A DNA stretch of 64,000 nucleotides from Adiantum capillus-veneris. Taxonomy: Eukaryota; Streptophyta; Polypodiopsida; Polypodiales; Pteridaceae. A program made the position numbers and the translations under genes. Positions 33,104-45,383 of the stretch are shown piece by piece (the first letter of the stretch is position 1; the number at the start of each line of letters is the position of its first letter). Under the pieces are notes generated by a model that did no database searches, was not told where the DNA came from, and saw only the letters and a list, made by a program, of their open reading frames with translations. The DNA is taken from NCBI GenBank assembly GCA_014529385.2, contig CM043959.1, positions 9,283,309 through 9,347,308 on the forward strand, read 5' to 3'.

Positions 33104-35860
33104 AGTGGTATCAAAGAAGTTTCGATTCTGTGATGTCAATGAAAGGGTACAAGAAACGATTGAAGAAAGAAGAAGATAGAAGTGGAGGTAAATGACCAAA
33201 GGAGAAGAAGCCAAAAAGAAACAATGACGATGACGATGACTCGGACTCCGATGCCAGAGAAGCGGTGGTCAAATAACTCTTCAAGAAAGCTAAGCTTAAT
33301 GAGTTTGATGGCATAAGAAAGACATGCAAAGATTTAAAAGCGTGGATTGAAGAACTCAAGGACTCTTTGGATTATGTTTTCAATATGGAGAGAACAAGAC
33401 TACCAGACTTTCGAATGCTCGAGCAAAGTGACCAATAAGGCAATAAGTACGAAGATGGATCAATTGGAGACTATTGGCAAAGTGGGTGATAAAGATAGGT
33501 CATCTAGCCCTTCTTTGTGATGATTTATACCTTTGGTACGTCATTTAAAAGCTTTTATGATCAAATTTATGCATAAAAAAACAAAAATCTAAAATTAAAT
33601 TTCTTAATGGATTCAAATAGTACACATTACTTCTTGTCCTTTGAATTGACTAAGAAATAAAACCTGAAATTAAACAGAGAACTCAAAAGACTTGTGGACT
33701 TATTTATTGACAATAAAAGTTTCACAAAAGACTTAATTGAGCATTTGTCTTTTTCTTTGAATAGTCATAATCATAAGGATAATTTTTATATCATACAAAT
33801 GGGTGACTGATGTATTTATTGATATGGATTGGGTGACTGAAAAATCACATTTTGATTGATTGTGAAGAAAAAAAAAAGAACTTCTAATGGAGAAAGTCAC
33901 ACTATTTAGAGGAAAGGGATTCTAAGTCTAGTCTAATTTTCTTCATGAAATTGATAAGGTGACTTAGACAAGAGTGTGAGACTTTTATAACTTGTACAAA
34001 TGAGTTTTTTTAATAAAATGAACGTAAAATAGAAAAGGAAAAAAAATCTAGAGTATGTGGAAAAGTTCTTGATGAGTTGAATGATGTTTTTATCGATGAC
34101 ATAATAGGTATGCCTCCTTCTAAATCACTTGACCATGGGATAGTTCTATATCCAGGATCTGGACCGTACTCTCGAGGCCTTACAGATTCAACATAGATGA
34201 ACTTAAGGAACTAAATCTCCAACTAAACGACTTGTTGAATAAAGGGCTAATCAAACTTAATGTATCTCTTTGAGAGGTAACCCTGAGGGAAAGAAAAATG
34301 TGACTTATAGGCTATGCACTGACTAGAGGAATGTTAATAAGCAAACAATTAAAAAGAAATATCACCTTTCACACATTGATGAGTTGTTAAGTGAACTTAG
34401 CAGTACACAAGTGTTTTCAAATATTAACCTTCGATTTGGATACCACCATATTAGAATTAAGAAAGGAGATATTTTCAAAACTGCTTTTCGCACACGATAT
34501 GGGTACTTTAAGTTCATAGTTTTGGCTTTTGGTTTAACTAATGCACCCACGACATTCATGTGTTTGACGAAAAATAATTTTCATCCATTTCTTAATGACT
34601 TTATTTTGGTATTTTTCGATGACATCTTTGTTTATTCTAATAATGAAAAGGATCATGAATTGTATCTAAGGAAAACTCTTGAAGTACTGTGCGAACATCT
34701 ATATATTGTATGCCAAGATGAGTAAGTGTTTCTTTGCCAAGGAGAAAGCTGTATATCTAGGAAGGGTAATTTCAAAAGAGGGCATCCATATTGATCCTGA
34801 TAAAGTCAAGGCAATTGTAGAATGACCAACACTCAAAAGTGTGAGGGATGTGAGGAGCTTTATGGGGTTAACACAATATGAATGGGCTTATATTAAAGAT
34901 TTTTTTGAGATTTAAAGCCCTTTAGCTGAGTTAACAAAGAAAAACAAGGGTTTCATGTCAAAGTGCATTTGAAACATTGAAAACAAGGGTGGCTGAAAAT
35001 TGTACTTTGAAAATTCAAGAACTTGGAAAACCTTGTGTGGTAACATGCGATCCAAGCAGGGAAAAAATGGGATGTGTCTTATGTCAAGAGGGGGGAGTTG
35101 TGGTATATGAATCTAGGAAGTTGAGAAGACATGAAGTGAATTACCCTATGCATGATTTGGAATTGGGAGCTGTTGTTCATGCATTGAAGCGTTGGTGTCA
35201 TTTGTTGCTTGGTGTGAAATTTGAATTAAGGACTGATCATCAGAGGTTAAAGTATATTTTCACTCATCCATTACTTAGCAATAGGCAAAAGCATCGATTG
35301 CAGCTATTGTGTGAGTATGCTTATGATCTAAAATATTTGGTTGGAGAAGAGAACAAGGTTGCAGATGCATTGAGCCAAAGGCCTATGTGTCATTTGGTTT
35401 TTGTGGTTTGTACTGATTTAATTGATCAAGTTCGAGTTGAAGTGAATAATGATCCTTTTCACTCAAACATTATCTCATTTTTGAATTCTCATGTGGGGGA
35501 GATGTTTGAGGGGAAGTTTCATTTGTATAAGGGTAACTTGTATTATCAAGATCGCTTGTGTGTGTTTGTAAATTCCTCTTTGAAACATCAAAGTTTATGG
35601 GAATATCAAAATACATATTTTTATAGATAATCTTGTTCTAAACAAAATATATGAGATAGTGGCATAGTCATTGTGAAGACATAACTAGAAATCAATTTGA
35701 TTGTAGATTTAAACAACTTAAAAGTAGGATTCTTCTTGAAGTTTTGGTTAAGTGAGATGTATCCTGTAAGAGACACCTCTTAGGTTGACTTTGATATTTT
35801 GTATGTTGAAAACCCCTCCTTCCAACTCCGAGGACAAAGTTAATTTTGATAAAGGGAGAA
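33104..35860 (+). pseudogene. Gypsy pol pseudogene (reverse transcriptase, RNase H)
   Basis: A Lys/Asp-rich gag trace follows the primer site. Reverse transcriptase is recognisable at 34,384-34,725, with FRTRYGYFKF, FGLTNAP and the active site FFDDIFVYS, and continues out of frame to about 34,870 (FMGLTQY). RNase H in a 217-residue frame at 34,977-35,630 has CDPSREKMGCVL, DLELGAVVHALK, LRTDHQ and ADALSQRP, so the four acidic positions are present. A linker KGNLYYQDRL marks the start of the integrase zinc domain and the rest is deleted. Multiple stops separate the parts. Confidence 0.8.
33106..33116 (+). other. Primer-binding site of the degenerate gypsy
   Basis: TGGTATCAAAG lies two bases after the LTR end. 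It matches initiator-Met-type primer sites typical of copia elements, and of some gypsy lineages, rather than the TGGCGCC-type sites of the other gypsy elements in this window. Confidence 0.55.
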
Positions 35861-36885
35861 TGTACTAGGACTCATTTTTGATGTTGTTAAAGTCCAAAAG
35901 AATATAACAGGTTAGAACTCTTTATTAAATATGATTTAAAAGATTTTTGAATAGTTTATGAGATAGAGAGTATTAGTTGTACACAAATGAGTTTGAAATA
36001 TTACGAGAGAAAATATATTCTCTTCACAATAGATTAAAGATGTACTTAGTAATTATTACTAAATAAAAGATCATTTGGTTGTAGATTGTAAAGTAAACAC
36101 GTACTATGAATGTTTTATTTTCATGTGTTCTAGCTTAAAATACATGGACAAGCTTAAAATATGTTGAAAAAGTTGTGGAGACCCAAAAATATGGATTTTA
36201 TGAGTCGCAAACTAAATGTTGTGTTTATAGCCAAAGAAAGAGATTTTTTGCAATTCTGTCTACACTACATTTTAGACCATACATATTCCCGTCGTTTTGA
36301 GTACCTAGAAGTCTATATTCTGAGCTTGTATGACAAAGTTACGACATAAATAATTTTTCAACAACAATAGGACAACCTACAAGCAGCAACACATTAGCTT
36401 ACAAACGGATATACACAGTTAATATCTCTTTTGTTTGATCCAATCAAGAAGAGATTATACTCTTTTATGATGATACAAAATTATTTTTTCTAATTTGATT
36501 ATCATGTTGAATCGCGTGGACAAGTATGTTCTTTTGACTATTTTGTAGAAGTTATAAACATCGATGTGTGAAACGGAATGTGTTTAAGGTGTCATTATAT
36601 TGAGATTGTGATCGTGTTATGAGTCCAACTATGATCATGTTGCTATCCAGAGATTTTGAGAGTGTGTTTGGGATTGAGGGTGTGATTGAGATTGAGAATG
36701 AGAGTGTGATTGAGATTGAGAGTGAGAGTGTGATTGAGATAACTTAGGGGTGGTCAAGAGATATTGAAATGAGCTATGCTCTTCTTGTATCTACTATGCA
36801 TACAGACTCCTTAATTCATCTATTCATTGTGCATACTCTATACTTTTCATTATCAATGTATTTCCATCTCCCCTATCGCATCACA
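35861..36885 (+). repeat. Gypsy 3' LTR
   Basis: This 1,025-bp LTR runs from TGTACTAGG to CATCACA and is preceded by polypurine tract AAAGGGAGAA. It has roughly 85-90 percent similarity by eye to the two parts of the 5' LTR, with several small length differences, so the host element is considerably older than the insert that splits its 5' LTR. Confidence 0.85.
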
Positions 36886-37190
36886 CAAAAAGAGAGGAGT
36901 CATGTTGTGGTGCCAGCTCTCTTGCCTACAGTGGATTGATATTTTGTCACAGTCGATGGGTGTTGTGCATATAAGAGGGTATTTACAAGGGTTCTATAAG
37001 AGTGCATTTGCAAGGGTTCTATGAGGGCAAATTTGCAAGAGTTCTGTTGATATTTTTTTCATTGGCTGGTTGCTACTGTGTGTATAAGAAGGCATTTGCA
37101 AGAGTTCCGTAGATATTTTTTTTGTGGTTGGTTGCCACTATGTGTATATAAAGCCATTTGCAAGGGTTCTATGAGGAAAAATTAAAATCC
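36886..37190. repeat. Right remainder of the duplicated host repeat interrupted by the gypsy
   Basis: From AGAGGAGTCATGTTG onward the sequence follows copy 1 (27,146-27,375), including GTGGATTGATATTTTGTCA and a run of TTGCAAGGGTTCTATGAG-like units, here with one or two additional units. Confidence 0.65.
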
Positions 37191-37791
<601 letters not shown>

Positions 37792-38090
37792 TACATGCAG
37801 ACATACATGCACATAATTAGTCTAAATTCCCATTTGGAAACATGTAATGAGTTCATGTTATTTGCTTCAATTTGTGATGTCTGTCGAGATCTCCTTGCAA
37901 TACAGCGAAACATACCCGTGCATGATAAGTTTAAACTTCCGTTTGGTGACATGTACTGAGCTCGTACTAGCTGAGTCGAAGTGCAATGTTCAAAAGGAAT
38001 TCTTTTTGTGGTCCTCAGAATTTCCTTCTTGTTTTACTTCTTTGACATTCTAAAGACCTTCAAGGGCTTTTCAAATTGTTCTTGCAATTG

Positions 38091-38646
<556 letters not shown>

Positions 38647-39124
38647 ACATCAATCTTTTCCTCTTCTTCTTCTTCCTTCCCATCCCTCTGTTGCAAGTTG
38701 TTCCTAGCTTTCGTGGCAAACGCTGTTAATGAAGAAAATTTTCTGTGAGCTTTACATGCCTTGCAACAACACCTCCTGTCTAGAGAACACAGAGACTCGA
38801 GGAAATGCTAAAAAATATATTTTGAACACACCTACGTGAAAACACCACCGTAACATTTAAAGTATCTCCATGATGAGCAACTAAAATCCACTTAGTCTTG
38901 CAGATAGATGATTAAGAGGAAGAGCTTGCAATACAACTCTAAAAATACACACATGTGAAACCCTTAGCCCAAAGCACATAGCTTGATGCATAGCTCCCTT
39001 TGAACACTTTCTTTTCTTACCCTTTTACCTTTGGTCCACTTTCGACATGTTGCTCAACAAGTGACAAGGATTGTTCTCCATGTGCGGAGTGACTAACTCT
39101 ACATATACGAGGAACTCAATTTCA

Positions 39125-39132
39125 GGGGGGGG

Positions 39133-39219
<87 letters not shown>
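39125..39219. repeat. Poly-G and GA microsatellite
   Basis: Eleven G residues are followed by about 84 bp of GA. It lies 48 bp left of a non-autonomous LTR element. Confidence 0.95.
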
Positions 39220-39220
<1 letters not shown>

Positions 39221-39266
39221 ACCTCTTTTTATAGCAATTGCAATTATAACTTACACTTGATATAAT

Positions 39267-39397
39267 TGTTGAAGATATATATATCAACCCCTATGCTATG
39301 TATAGCTAGGAGTCCCCACTATATATGTGTACTCAGTGTGTGCTCTCTATACACACTTTGGGGTTCTATTTCTGTTCTCTCTCTTTCTCTCTCAACA
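39267..39397 (+). repeat. 5' LTR of the short-LTR element
   Basis: It runs from TGTTGAAGATAT to CTCTCTCAACA and contains ACACACTTTGGGGTTCT, a landmark shared with the LTRs at 10,397-10,671. Confidence 0.9.
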
Positions 39398-39419
39398 TGG
39401 TATCGAAGAAGGACCTTTT

Positions 39420-40128
39420 GGTTTTTGATTTTTCTGCTAATTGAAAACGATTTTGCAGAAACACCCTCCCAAAGGCACTGATCTACAACTTTGCAAAAGA
39501 AACTTTTTTGAAATTTTGCATCGATTTGGAGTTATCGTTCTTAGACTACGAACATGTTTGAAAAGCAAATTTTATTTTAAGCTTTTGATTTTTCTCATAA
39601 TTGAAAACAATTTTGCAAAAACAGTCTGCAATTGTTTGGACTGTTTCTGCAAAATCGATGTGATCTACAATTTTGCAGAAACAACTTTTTCCAAATTTTG
39701 CACCGATTTTGAGTTATCATTCTTAGACTGCGAACATGTTTGAAAAGCAACTTTCGCTTTTTGCTTTTGATTTTCCTCCTAATTGAAAACGATTTTGCAA
39801 AAATAGCCCGTAAGAGGCATTGAAATCAATATGTTCTACATCTTTGCGGAAGAAACTTTTTCCAAATTCTGCATTGATTTCGAGTTATCATCTCAGACTG
39901 CGAACATGTGTGAAGAGAAAATTTCATATTTTGCTTTTGATTTTCCTAATAATTGAAAACGATTTTGCAAAAACGGCCCACTAAAGCCACCAATATTGAT
40001 GTGGTCTACAAATTTGCAAAAGAAACTTTTTCCAAAGTCTGCATCGATTTATAGTTATCGCTCTTAGACAACGAACATGTCTGAACAACAAATTTTACAT
40101 TTTGCTTTTGATTTTCCTCCTAATTGAA
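39420..40128 (+). repeat. Tandem array of about 170-bp units derived from a retroelement leader
   Basis: Four full units and one partial start near 39,423, 39,583, 39,762, 39,931 and 40,105. Each contains AATTGAAAACGATTTTGC, a variable middle, TTTGCARAAGAAACTTTTT, GATTTNGAGTTATC and GCGAACATG. The central phrase also occurs once in the leader of the nested element at 28,914-28,985, so the array is an amplified leader motif. Short frames across it are not conserved between units. Confidence 0.8.
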
Positions 40129-40514
40129 AATTTATCAATTATGTTTTTCTTTTCATCAATCATATATTTGTTACTGACGTAACTTTGCTACAAAAGACAG
40201 TTACAAATCGAATCAGTGTTATAGATATATGTTTTTAAAAGTTAATACTATTTCAAGCTGTCTAATATGTTCTCGGACATTTACTGATGATTTGTTCTTG
40301 GATACCTATGTTTCTTGATATCAAATGTCTACAGATCTGTTCATGGATATCTGTCATGAATATCGTTCCGATTCGGTTGAGCCGTTGATGATTGCCCAAA
40401 TTTTATCGAGCTACTGATGGTATATGATTTTTTGGTATATGATATATTCGTTCACTGATTCTGGTATAATTTTTCTTCAAAAGATAAAGTTTAAATCATT
40501 ACATTGATACTCTC

Positions 40515-40870
40515 TCGTTGATACCATGGTTATTCTTGGTGATACCATGATGTTGTTACGTTGATACCATGGTGATTCTCAGTGATACCGTGATGATATT
40601 TCCTTGATACCATGGTTATTCTTGGTGATACCATGATGTTGTTACGTTGATACCATGGTGATTCTCAGTGATACCATGATGATATTTCCTTGATACCATG
40701 GTTACTCTCAGTGATACCATGATGTTGTTTCGTTTGATACCATGTTTATTCTCGGTGATACCATGATGTTGTTTCGTTGATACCATGGTTATTCTCAGTG
40801 ATACCATGATATTGTTTCGTTAATACCATGGTTACTCTCGGTGATACCATGATGTTGTTTCGTTGATACA
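40515..40870 (+). repeat. Minisatellite of about 44-bp GATACCATG units
   Basis: About eight units alternate TTGATACCATGGTTATTCTC and GTGATACCATGATGTTGTTTC. CCATGG forms a palindromic core in most units. The second and third units are repeated almost exactly as units four and five, indicating higher-order duplication. Confidence 0.85.
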
Positions 40871-40949
40871 ATGTTGTAGAGATAACAAGATTTACCAAGC
40901 CATTATCTACTTACTAGTCATTTTGCGGATTTTGCACAAAAATAGCGTC

Positions 40950-41240
40950 TTTGATGCCATGGTACATAAAGTCATGATTATTGCTATTTCAAAGTTTTTT
41001 TGAGCATCTCTAATGCCATGGTGAATATCGTGATGCCATGGTACGTAAATCCATGATGATGATTACTATTGTACAGTTTTTATTTGATTTAAAAAAAAAC
41101 ATCTTTGATGCCATGGTTCGTAAAACCATGATGATTCCTATTTCAAAGCTTTTATGAGTGTCTATTATGCCATGGTGAATACCATGATGCCATGGTGAAT
41201 ACCGTGATGCCATGGTATATAAAGCCATGATGATGACAAC
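40950..41240 (+). repeat. Repeat array with GATGCCATGGT core
   Basis: Two to three longer units of about 120-130 bp alternate the motif GATGCCATGGTRNRTAAA with CCATGATGAT and TATTTCAAAG. The core differs from the neighbouring array only by GATACC to GATGCC, so the two arrays probably share an origin. Confidence 0.75.
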
Positions 41241-41798
41241 TCCCAGCTATTGAGATCTTGGGGACCCCAATATGTTTATTACATCTTGGATTTGTATATA
41301 TGTGTGCACATGTGAACATTGATATTAGATTTGTTTCTATGTCGTCTGCACATGTGATTGCATCGCCATTATGCTTGTTTGTATGTCGTCTCCAGAGCGG
41401 CGTCCCTAACTAACTCTAAGGACAATGTGATGTGATTATTTCTAACCTTCACATTTCGATATGTTTCTTGAGTTGGTATTGATTACATTATAAAAATCAC
41501 ATTAAGCAGCATATACAAGGGATCAAAGACGTTAAAGTTGTGCTACAAAACATTTGCAGTGGCATTGTGACGTAGCTTATGCAGTTAAAACTTTTCATTA
41601 ATTTGTCTCCATTAGAATTTTTATGAGCCTTTGTGGTGTTTGTTGTATATTATGGAGTGATGTAGTTCCTTGGGAACATATTTTGTAAACTTGAAAATTT
41701 ATTACTACAACAGTTCATGTATATGGTGCTGTGTGTTTCTCCCTTGTACCCCCAAGGGTTTTTTCATCCACATTTAGGGACTCCTATTTGAGTGGGGG

Positions 41799-41929
41799 TG
41801 TTGGAGATATCTATACCAACCCCTATGCTATGTATAGCTAGGAGTTCCCACTATATATGTGTACTCGGTGTGTGCTCTCTATACACACTTTGGGGTTCTA
41901 TTTCTGTGCTCTCTCTTTCTCTCTCAACA
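41799..41929 (+). repeat. 3' LTR of the short-LTR element
   Basis: It runs from TGTTGGAGATATCTATACC to CTCTCTCAACA, 131 bp, equal in length to the 5' LTR. The duplicated ATAAT follows directly. Confidence 0.9.
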
Positions 41930-42760
41930 ATAATGAGCAACAACAAGGAGAATCTGACAATAATAGATGTAAATGAAAGAAGAACCTTATGTAGATATCC
42001 ACTCCACTTTTCTTCCATACCAAAGAGACCACATTTCTTACATATGCACTCGGATTGGAAATAACAGTGTGCCCGACATAGAACCTTCTACTAAAAAAAA
42101 CAAGGTGAGGTATTCTGAAACACAACGCTCATGTAGATAGCCATAAGTGCTTCTTGGTCATGTAAATACGAATGTTTCCAAACAAAACAAAAAAACACCA
42201 AAATATTGACTTGCACATACTGTTAGAACAAGTGTAAACTATTTTCCTAGCTCCTCTTTTGCAACCATCAAATACCGTTGCATTTAAACGACGAACAAAT
42301 ACCAAAACAATACTTTGTGCATATTGTTAAGAGAATCACGAAGTATTCTTGCATACCATAAACCATGATAATAATATCCGGATTTTTTGCTATAAACCTT
42401 AATAAACTCGTGCTTTACAAAGGCTACTTAGCATGCAAGTCAACCGAATCTTTGCAAAAAAAAGGGTAGTGAAAAAAAGTATGATCAAAGATACACATTT
42501 CTCTTTTTCCCCGTATCCGTGAGTTCCAAAAAAGTGAGCACGCGGCTGTAGACTCATACTTGTAATCTGTAAGGCATGGTATGTACAGAGAAGCACTGGC
42601 TCTTGTTGAACTGCTCCAGCCCCCAATGCCTACCTACACAGCATCTGTGTTCTTTGGAAAGTGGAGTAGTATATTTCCAAGCTCAAGACTGTTATGCAGA
42701 ATATTTCTTGAGTGAATGAAGTCCACGGTTCGAAGCAAGGATGAAATGATGTGAAATATG
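41930..42760. other. Unassigned sequence to the right of the short-LTR element
   Basis: Short minus-strand frames exist but nothing is recognisable. It may belong to introns or flanks of the kinase-like pseudogene to its right. Confidence 0.35.
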
Positions 42761-42765
42761 TTCCT

Positions 42766-43510
42766 TCAAATACGATCTAGATTGCGCATGTCCTCCACAA
42801 CATGTGGTAAGTCTTGTGGAGGAGGCTGTTTTTGGTTGGCCTTGGCCACCCATAGACACCCTTCTAAACTACCCCCCTTCCAAAAAGGAAAAATTATAAT
42901 TGGTTGTGCTGCATCTCGAAATAGCCCCACCACGCTTACAATTCCCCGATGAGCAACTAGGAACTGAGTTGCTTCTAATGCTGCATGACCGTCCAATGTC
43001 TGGTTGACTCTACTTGAATGGACGATCTTAGCTGCGTACTATTTCTACGAAAAGTTTCTATCCAACACCTGACACTTTGATATAGTTCCCAAAAAACTAG
43101 CTCCAGGGCGGGATTTTAGCAAAAATACTATTTGCACACGCTCCAACTGTAAGAGAGGAGGTGCGCCAGCTCTAAGTCGATCACTTAGAAGTAGTTCTTG
43201 GAGTTGGCTGCTTGGTTGCCGCAGCATCTATACTTTTACTCTATCTATGTCTTCTGCTCCACCTATGTTGTTTAGTGTCGTATAGCTCATCAATCAGTAA
43301 TATTTTCTCAGAAATGTCTTCTCTTTCTGTAAAAAAGGCTTTTCAAGTAGATTGATTGAACATGTGATTTTGCCTAGCGCCTTCACGCACTCATTACGTA
43401 TAGTTTTGTTACTGACTAGGTGAGCCTCAAACTGCAAACGTTGGTGCAACCAAAGTGTGTCGACTCTAGAAGGTGGCATGGGCAGATATATGCAGGCTAG
43501 CAGAAGCATG
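42766..43510 (-). pseudogene. Kinase-like gene fragment (N-lobe), decayed
   Basis: One minus-strand frame runs about 250 codons with only a handful of stops (for example near 43,295, 43,228, 43,043 and 43,037). Its order fits a protein-kinase N-lobe: a loop FLGTISKCQVLDRNFS, then YAAKIV with a possible ATP-binding Lys, then ALEATQFLVAHRGIVSVVG as helix C with Glu and the following strand, and IIFPFWKGGSLEGCLW as the hinge. Upstream is a helical Leu/Gln-rich segment. The C-lobe (HRD and DFG motifs) is not visible. This is one of only two host-gene-like remains in the window. The family call is by motif order alone and is uncertain. Confidence 0.4.
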
Positions 43511-45383
43511 GCAAAGTGCTAGAGTAGCTATGAAAATCATGGGCTAACAGGTAGCAGCGGAGATGTATGATTGATGCGGTTTATAGGCCAAGAAAGGCTC
43601 CAAAAAGGGCTAACTTGGGTGAAGGAGATGCAAGGTGTAGTCTTTGGGTCCAAGAATATAGAGCTTGAAGTGATGAAGGAGTAGGTCCTGACGGCTCATC
43701 AAACCGAGCTACGAAGCCCAAGTTATGGAAGGTTGAAGGTTCATTGTGTAGTAGATTCTTGCCGGACAGGGTAGTTGGGGACAGGTGGTCCAAGTGGACG
43801 ACGTGGTACAGGTGTGTAGTGCTCTATTTATGGAGCCTACCCGTCTTTTCAGATTGCAGATAGCAGCCACGAATTGCAAGTTATGGCCATTTGGAGTTTT
43901 GTCGGGGGCTAGGTTCGTACCTACCTGACCACATGGGGAGGTGGGCCATCTGGTGTCTTTTGAGCCTCAACAAGGTTCTAGAGCAAGTTATGCATCATAC
44001 AGAGCTAGCAGGAATTGATTTCATGTGAAAGGGAGGCCGGAGCAGGAAGTTAAAGCAGTTTGAAAGTTGGGTGCATTTGCCCGGAATTGGCTACAGGTGG
44101 TTTTCTTGGTTTTTGCGGCCTCGGTTCAAGGGCTCGGGGCATTGTGAAATGCGGTGAGGTTGGATGATTTTAGTGCCGACTCAATGAGTTTTTGATCGGG
44201 CTTTACGGCTTGGTAGTTCAACATTAGAACAGGGAATGGGAGCCTGGAGGAGAAGGGCCAAAAAAACTAAGCATGGAATCTTTTTAAAAAAAATTTACAA
44301 GGGCCTTGGATGCTTGATGAGCCCGTGACTGCCACATGGAAAGGGGGGCTAGTCCCACATGTGTTAGTTGGAATCAAAGAATCAAGGTACGTGACCCAGG
44401 CCATGAGGCTTTTATAAGTCGTGTGGTGATAAGGGAGTTGCGTGGTGCCTAGAGATGGCAGCCCATTGGGGCGTTGTGTGTTGGAGGCGTAGGGGTGCAG
44501 TTTTGGGCCAGGTGGCACCAAAATTGCGGTGGACAAATGAACGCTTGTGTTGTTGGTCGGCATCAGACGGCATTTCTATGTGATGTCGGATGATGTGGCA
44601 TTCCATAAGTGGTTGTGCCCGCGCCAATTTTCTGAGGGCAAGCCCCCCCCAATAGCGATGTCGCTATTGCACATGGAGGGGAGGGGTCCCACAACGAAGA
44701 GAAGGCAAGCCTGAGGCCATTCAAGGGTCTAGCAAAGGGAAGTGGAGAGCCAAGGTCAAGCAAAGCAAGAGAGAGGAGTTCAAAGGATTCAAAGGGCAAG
44801 TGCAAGGGTGACTGAGTTGGGCGGACACTAGAGAGATGTGTCCACCATGCAGAAGCTACCAAAAATAAACTATAACAAGTGCTAGCAATGCAAATCAAAT
44901 TCCAAAAAGAGCTCAAAGTGAAGTGCACAAGATGAGAAGCACACCCATTATTTCTTTTTTAGGCCTCCTAGATACATCCCTATAAAAGAATGCAAACGTG
45001 AAGGTTTTGGGGCTTTTTTGCCAAGGGTGTGATTGAAGGTTGCAAGCCTGTGTAGTGCAAAGCTTGCCATTGGAGTTTCATATTATATTGTACTATCTCC
45101 CTATGAAATAATACCCAGTGTTAGCACCTACATCTTGTGTTGCTTCTCCCCATTCCCCTTTTTCCCTTGCTCCTTGTGTACTTGCCGATGTTTGCAGAGG
45201 GTTTGCCTACAGCTTGAAGGGTGTCACTAGGAGGGTAGAGTTGGGGTGTTTTGTGAGTAAACACGGTGAGTTGAACAGTGTGGCGTGTTTCGTGCAAGGT
45301 GTGAGGCGTTAGCTCGGTGTGCTACGGTGGGATTTTTAATTCAAATTAGCCGATTTGAAGGTGTTATTTGAGAGGTTAGGGGT
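43511..45383 (+). repeat. Probable 5' LTR (left part) of the outer gypsy
   Basis: The outer gypsy has its primer site at 59,978 and gag from 60,051, so its LTR must lie to the left of the primer site. It is split by the 14.5-kb insertion at 45,384. The segment holds a TATA box (TATAAAAG at 44,981) and AATAA near 45,108, as in an LTR promoter and polyadenylation region. The LTR start was not located. Part of 43,511-44,600 could be unrelated flank. Several short frames on either strand have no recognisable domain. Confidence 0.45.
44981..44988 (+). promoter_or_regulatory. TATA box in the outer gypsy LTR
   Basis: TATAAAAG lies about 125 bp upstream of a possible AATAA polyadenylation signal. 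The position suggests the LTR promoter but is not proven. Confidence 0.45.

Larger units (their letters stand above)
28147..36885 (+). mobile_element. Degenerate Ty3/gypsy element with an LTR element nested in its 5' LTR
   Basis: 5' LTR: 28,147-28,467 plus 32,353-33,103 (about 1.07 kb once the insertion is removed). 3' LTR: 35,861-36,885 (1,025 bp). The internal region of 2.76 kb keeps a weak gag, partial reverse transcriptase and RNase H, but integrase is essentially gone. Primer site TGGTATCAAAG (33,106) is unusual for gypsy. Polypurine tract AAAGGGAGAA is at 35,851. No clear target duplication was found. It sits inside the second copy of a host tandem repeat. Confidence 0.8.
39267..41929 (+). 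mobile_element. Complete non-autonomous short-LTR element built of tandem repeats
   Basis: This element of 2,663 bp has two 131-bp LTRs (six differences, about 95 percent identity) and an exact target duplication ATAAT (39,262-39,266 and 41,930-41,934). A Met-type primer site variant TGGTATCGAAG is at 39,398 and polypurine tract AGTGGGGG at 41,791. No gag or pol is present. The internal 2.4 kb is mainly three arrays: about 170-bp units (39,420-40,128), about 44-bp units (40,515-40,870), and GATGCCATGGT-type units (40,950-41,240). LTR size fits TRIM elements, but the internal region is much longer than usual for them. It must be mobilised in trans, probably by a copia related to the LTRs at 10,397-10,671. 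Confidence 0.9.

Noticed and set aside
39420-41240. Regular repeat arrays considered as a CRISPR-like locus
   Set aside because: The units are head-to-tail degenerate repeats without unique spacers, lie inside an LTR element, and the DNA is plant nuclear.
43581-44928. Several Pro/Ser-rich minus-strand frames of 70-121 codons
   Set aside because: No recognisable domain. GC-richer LTR-like DNA lowers stop frequency. Treated as part of the outer gypsy LTR or flank.
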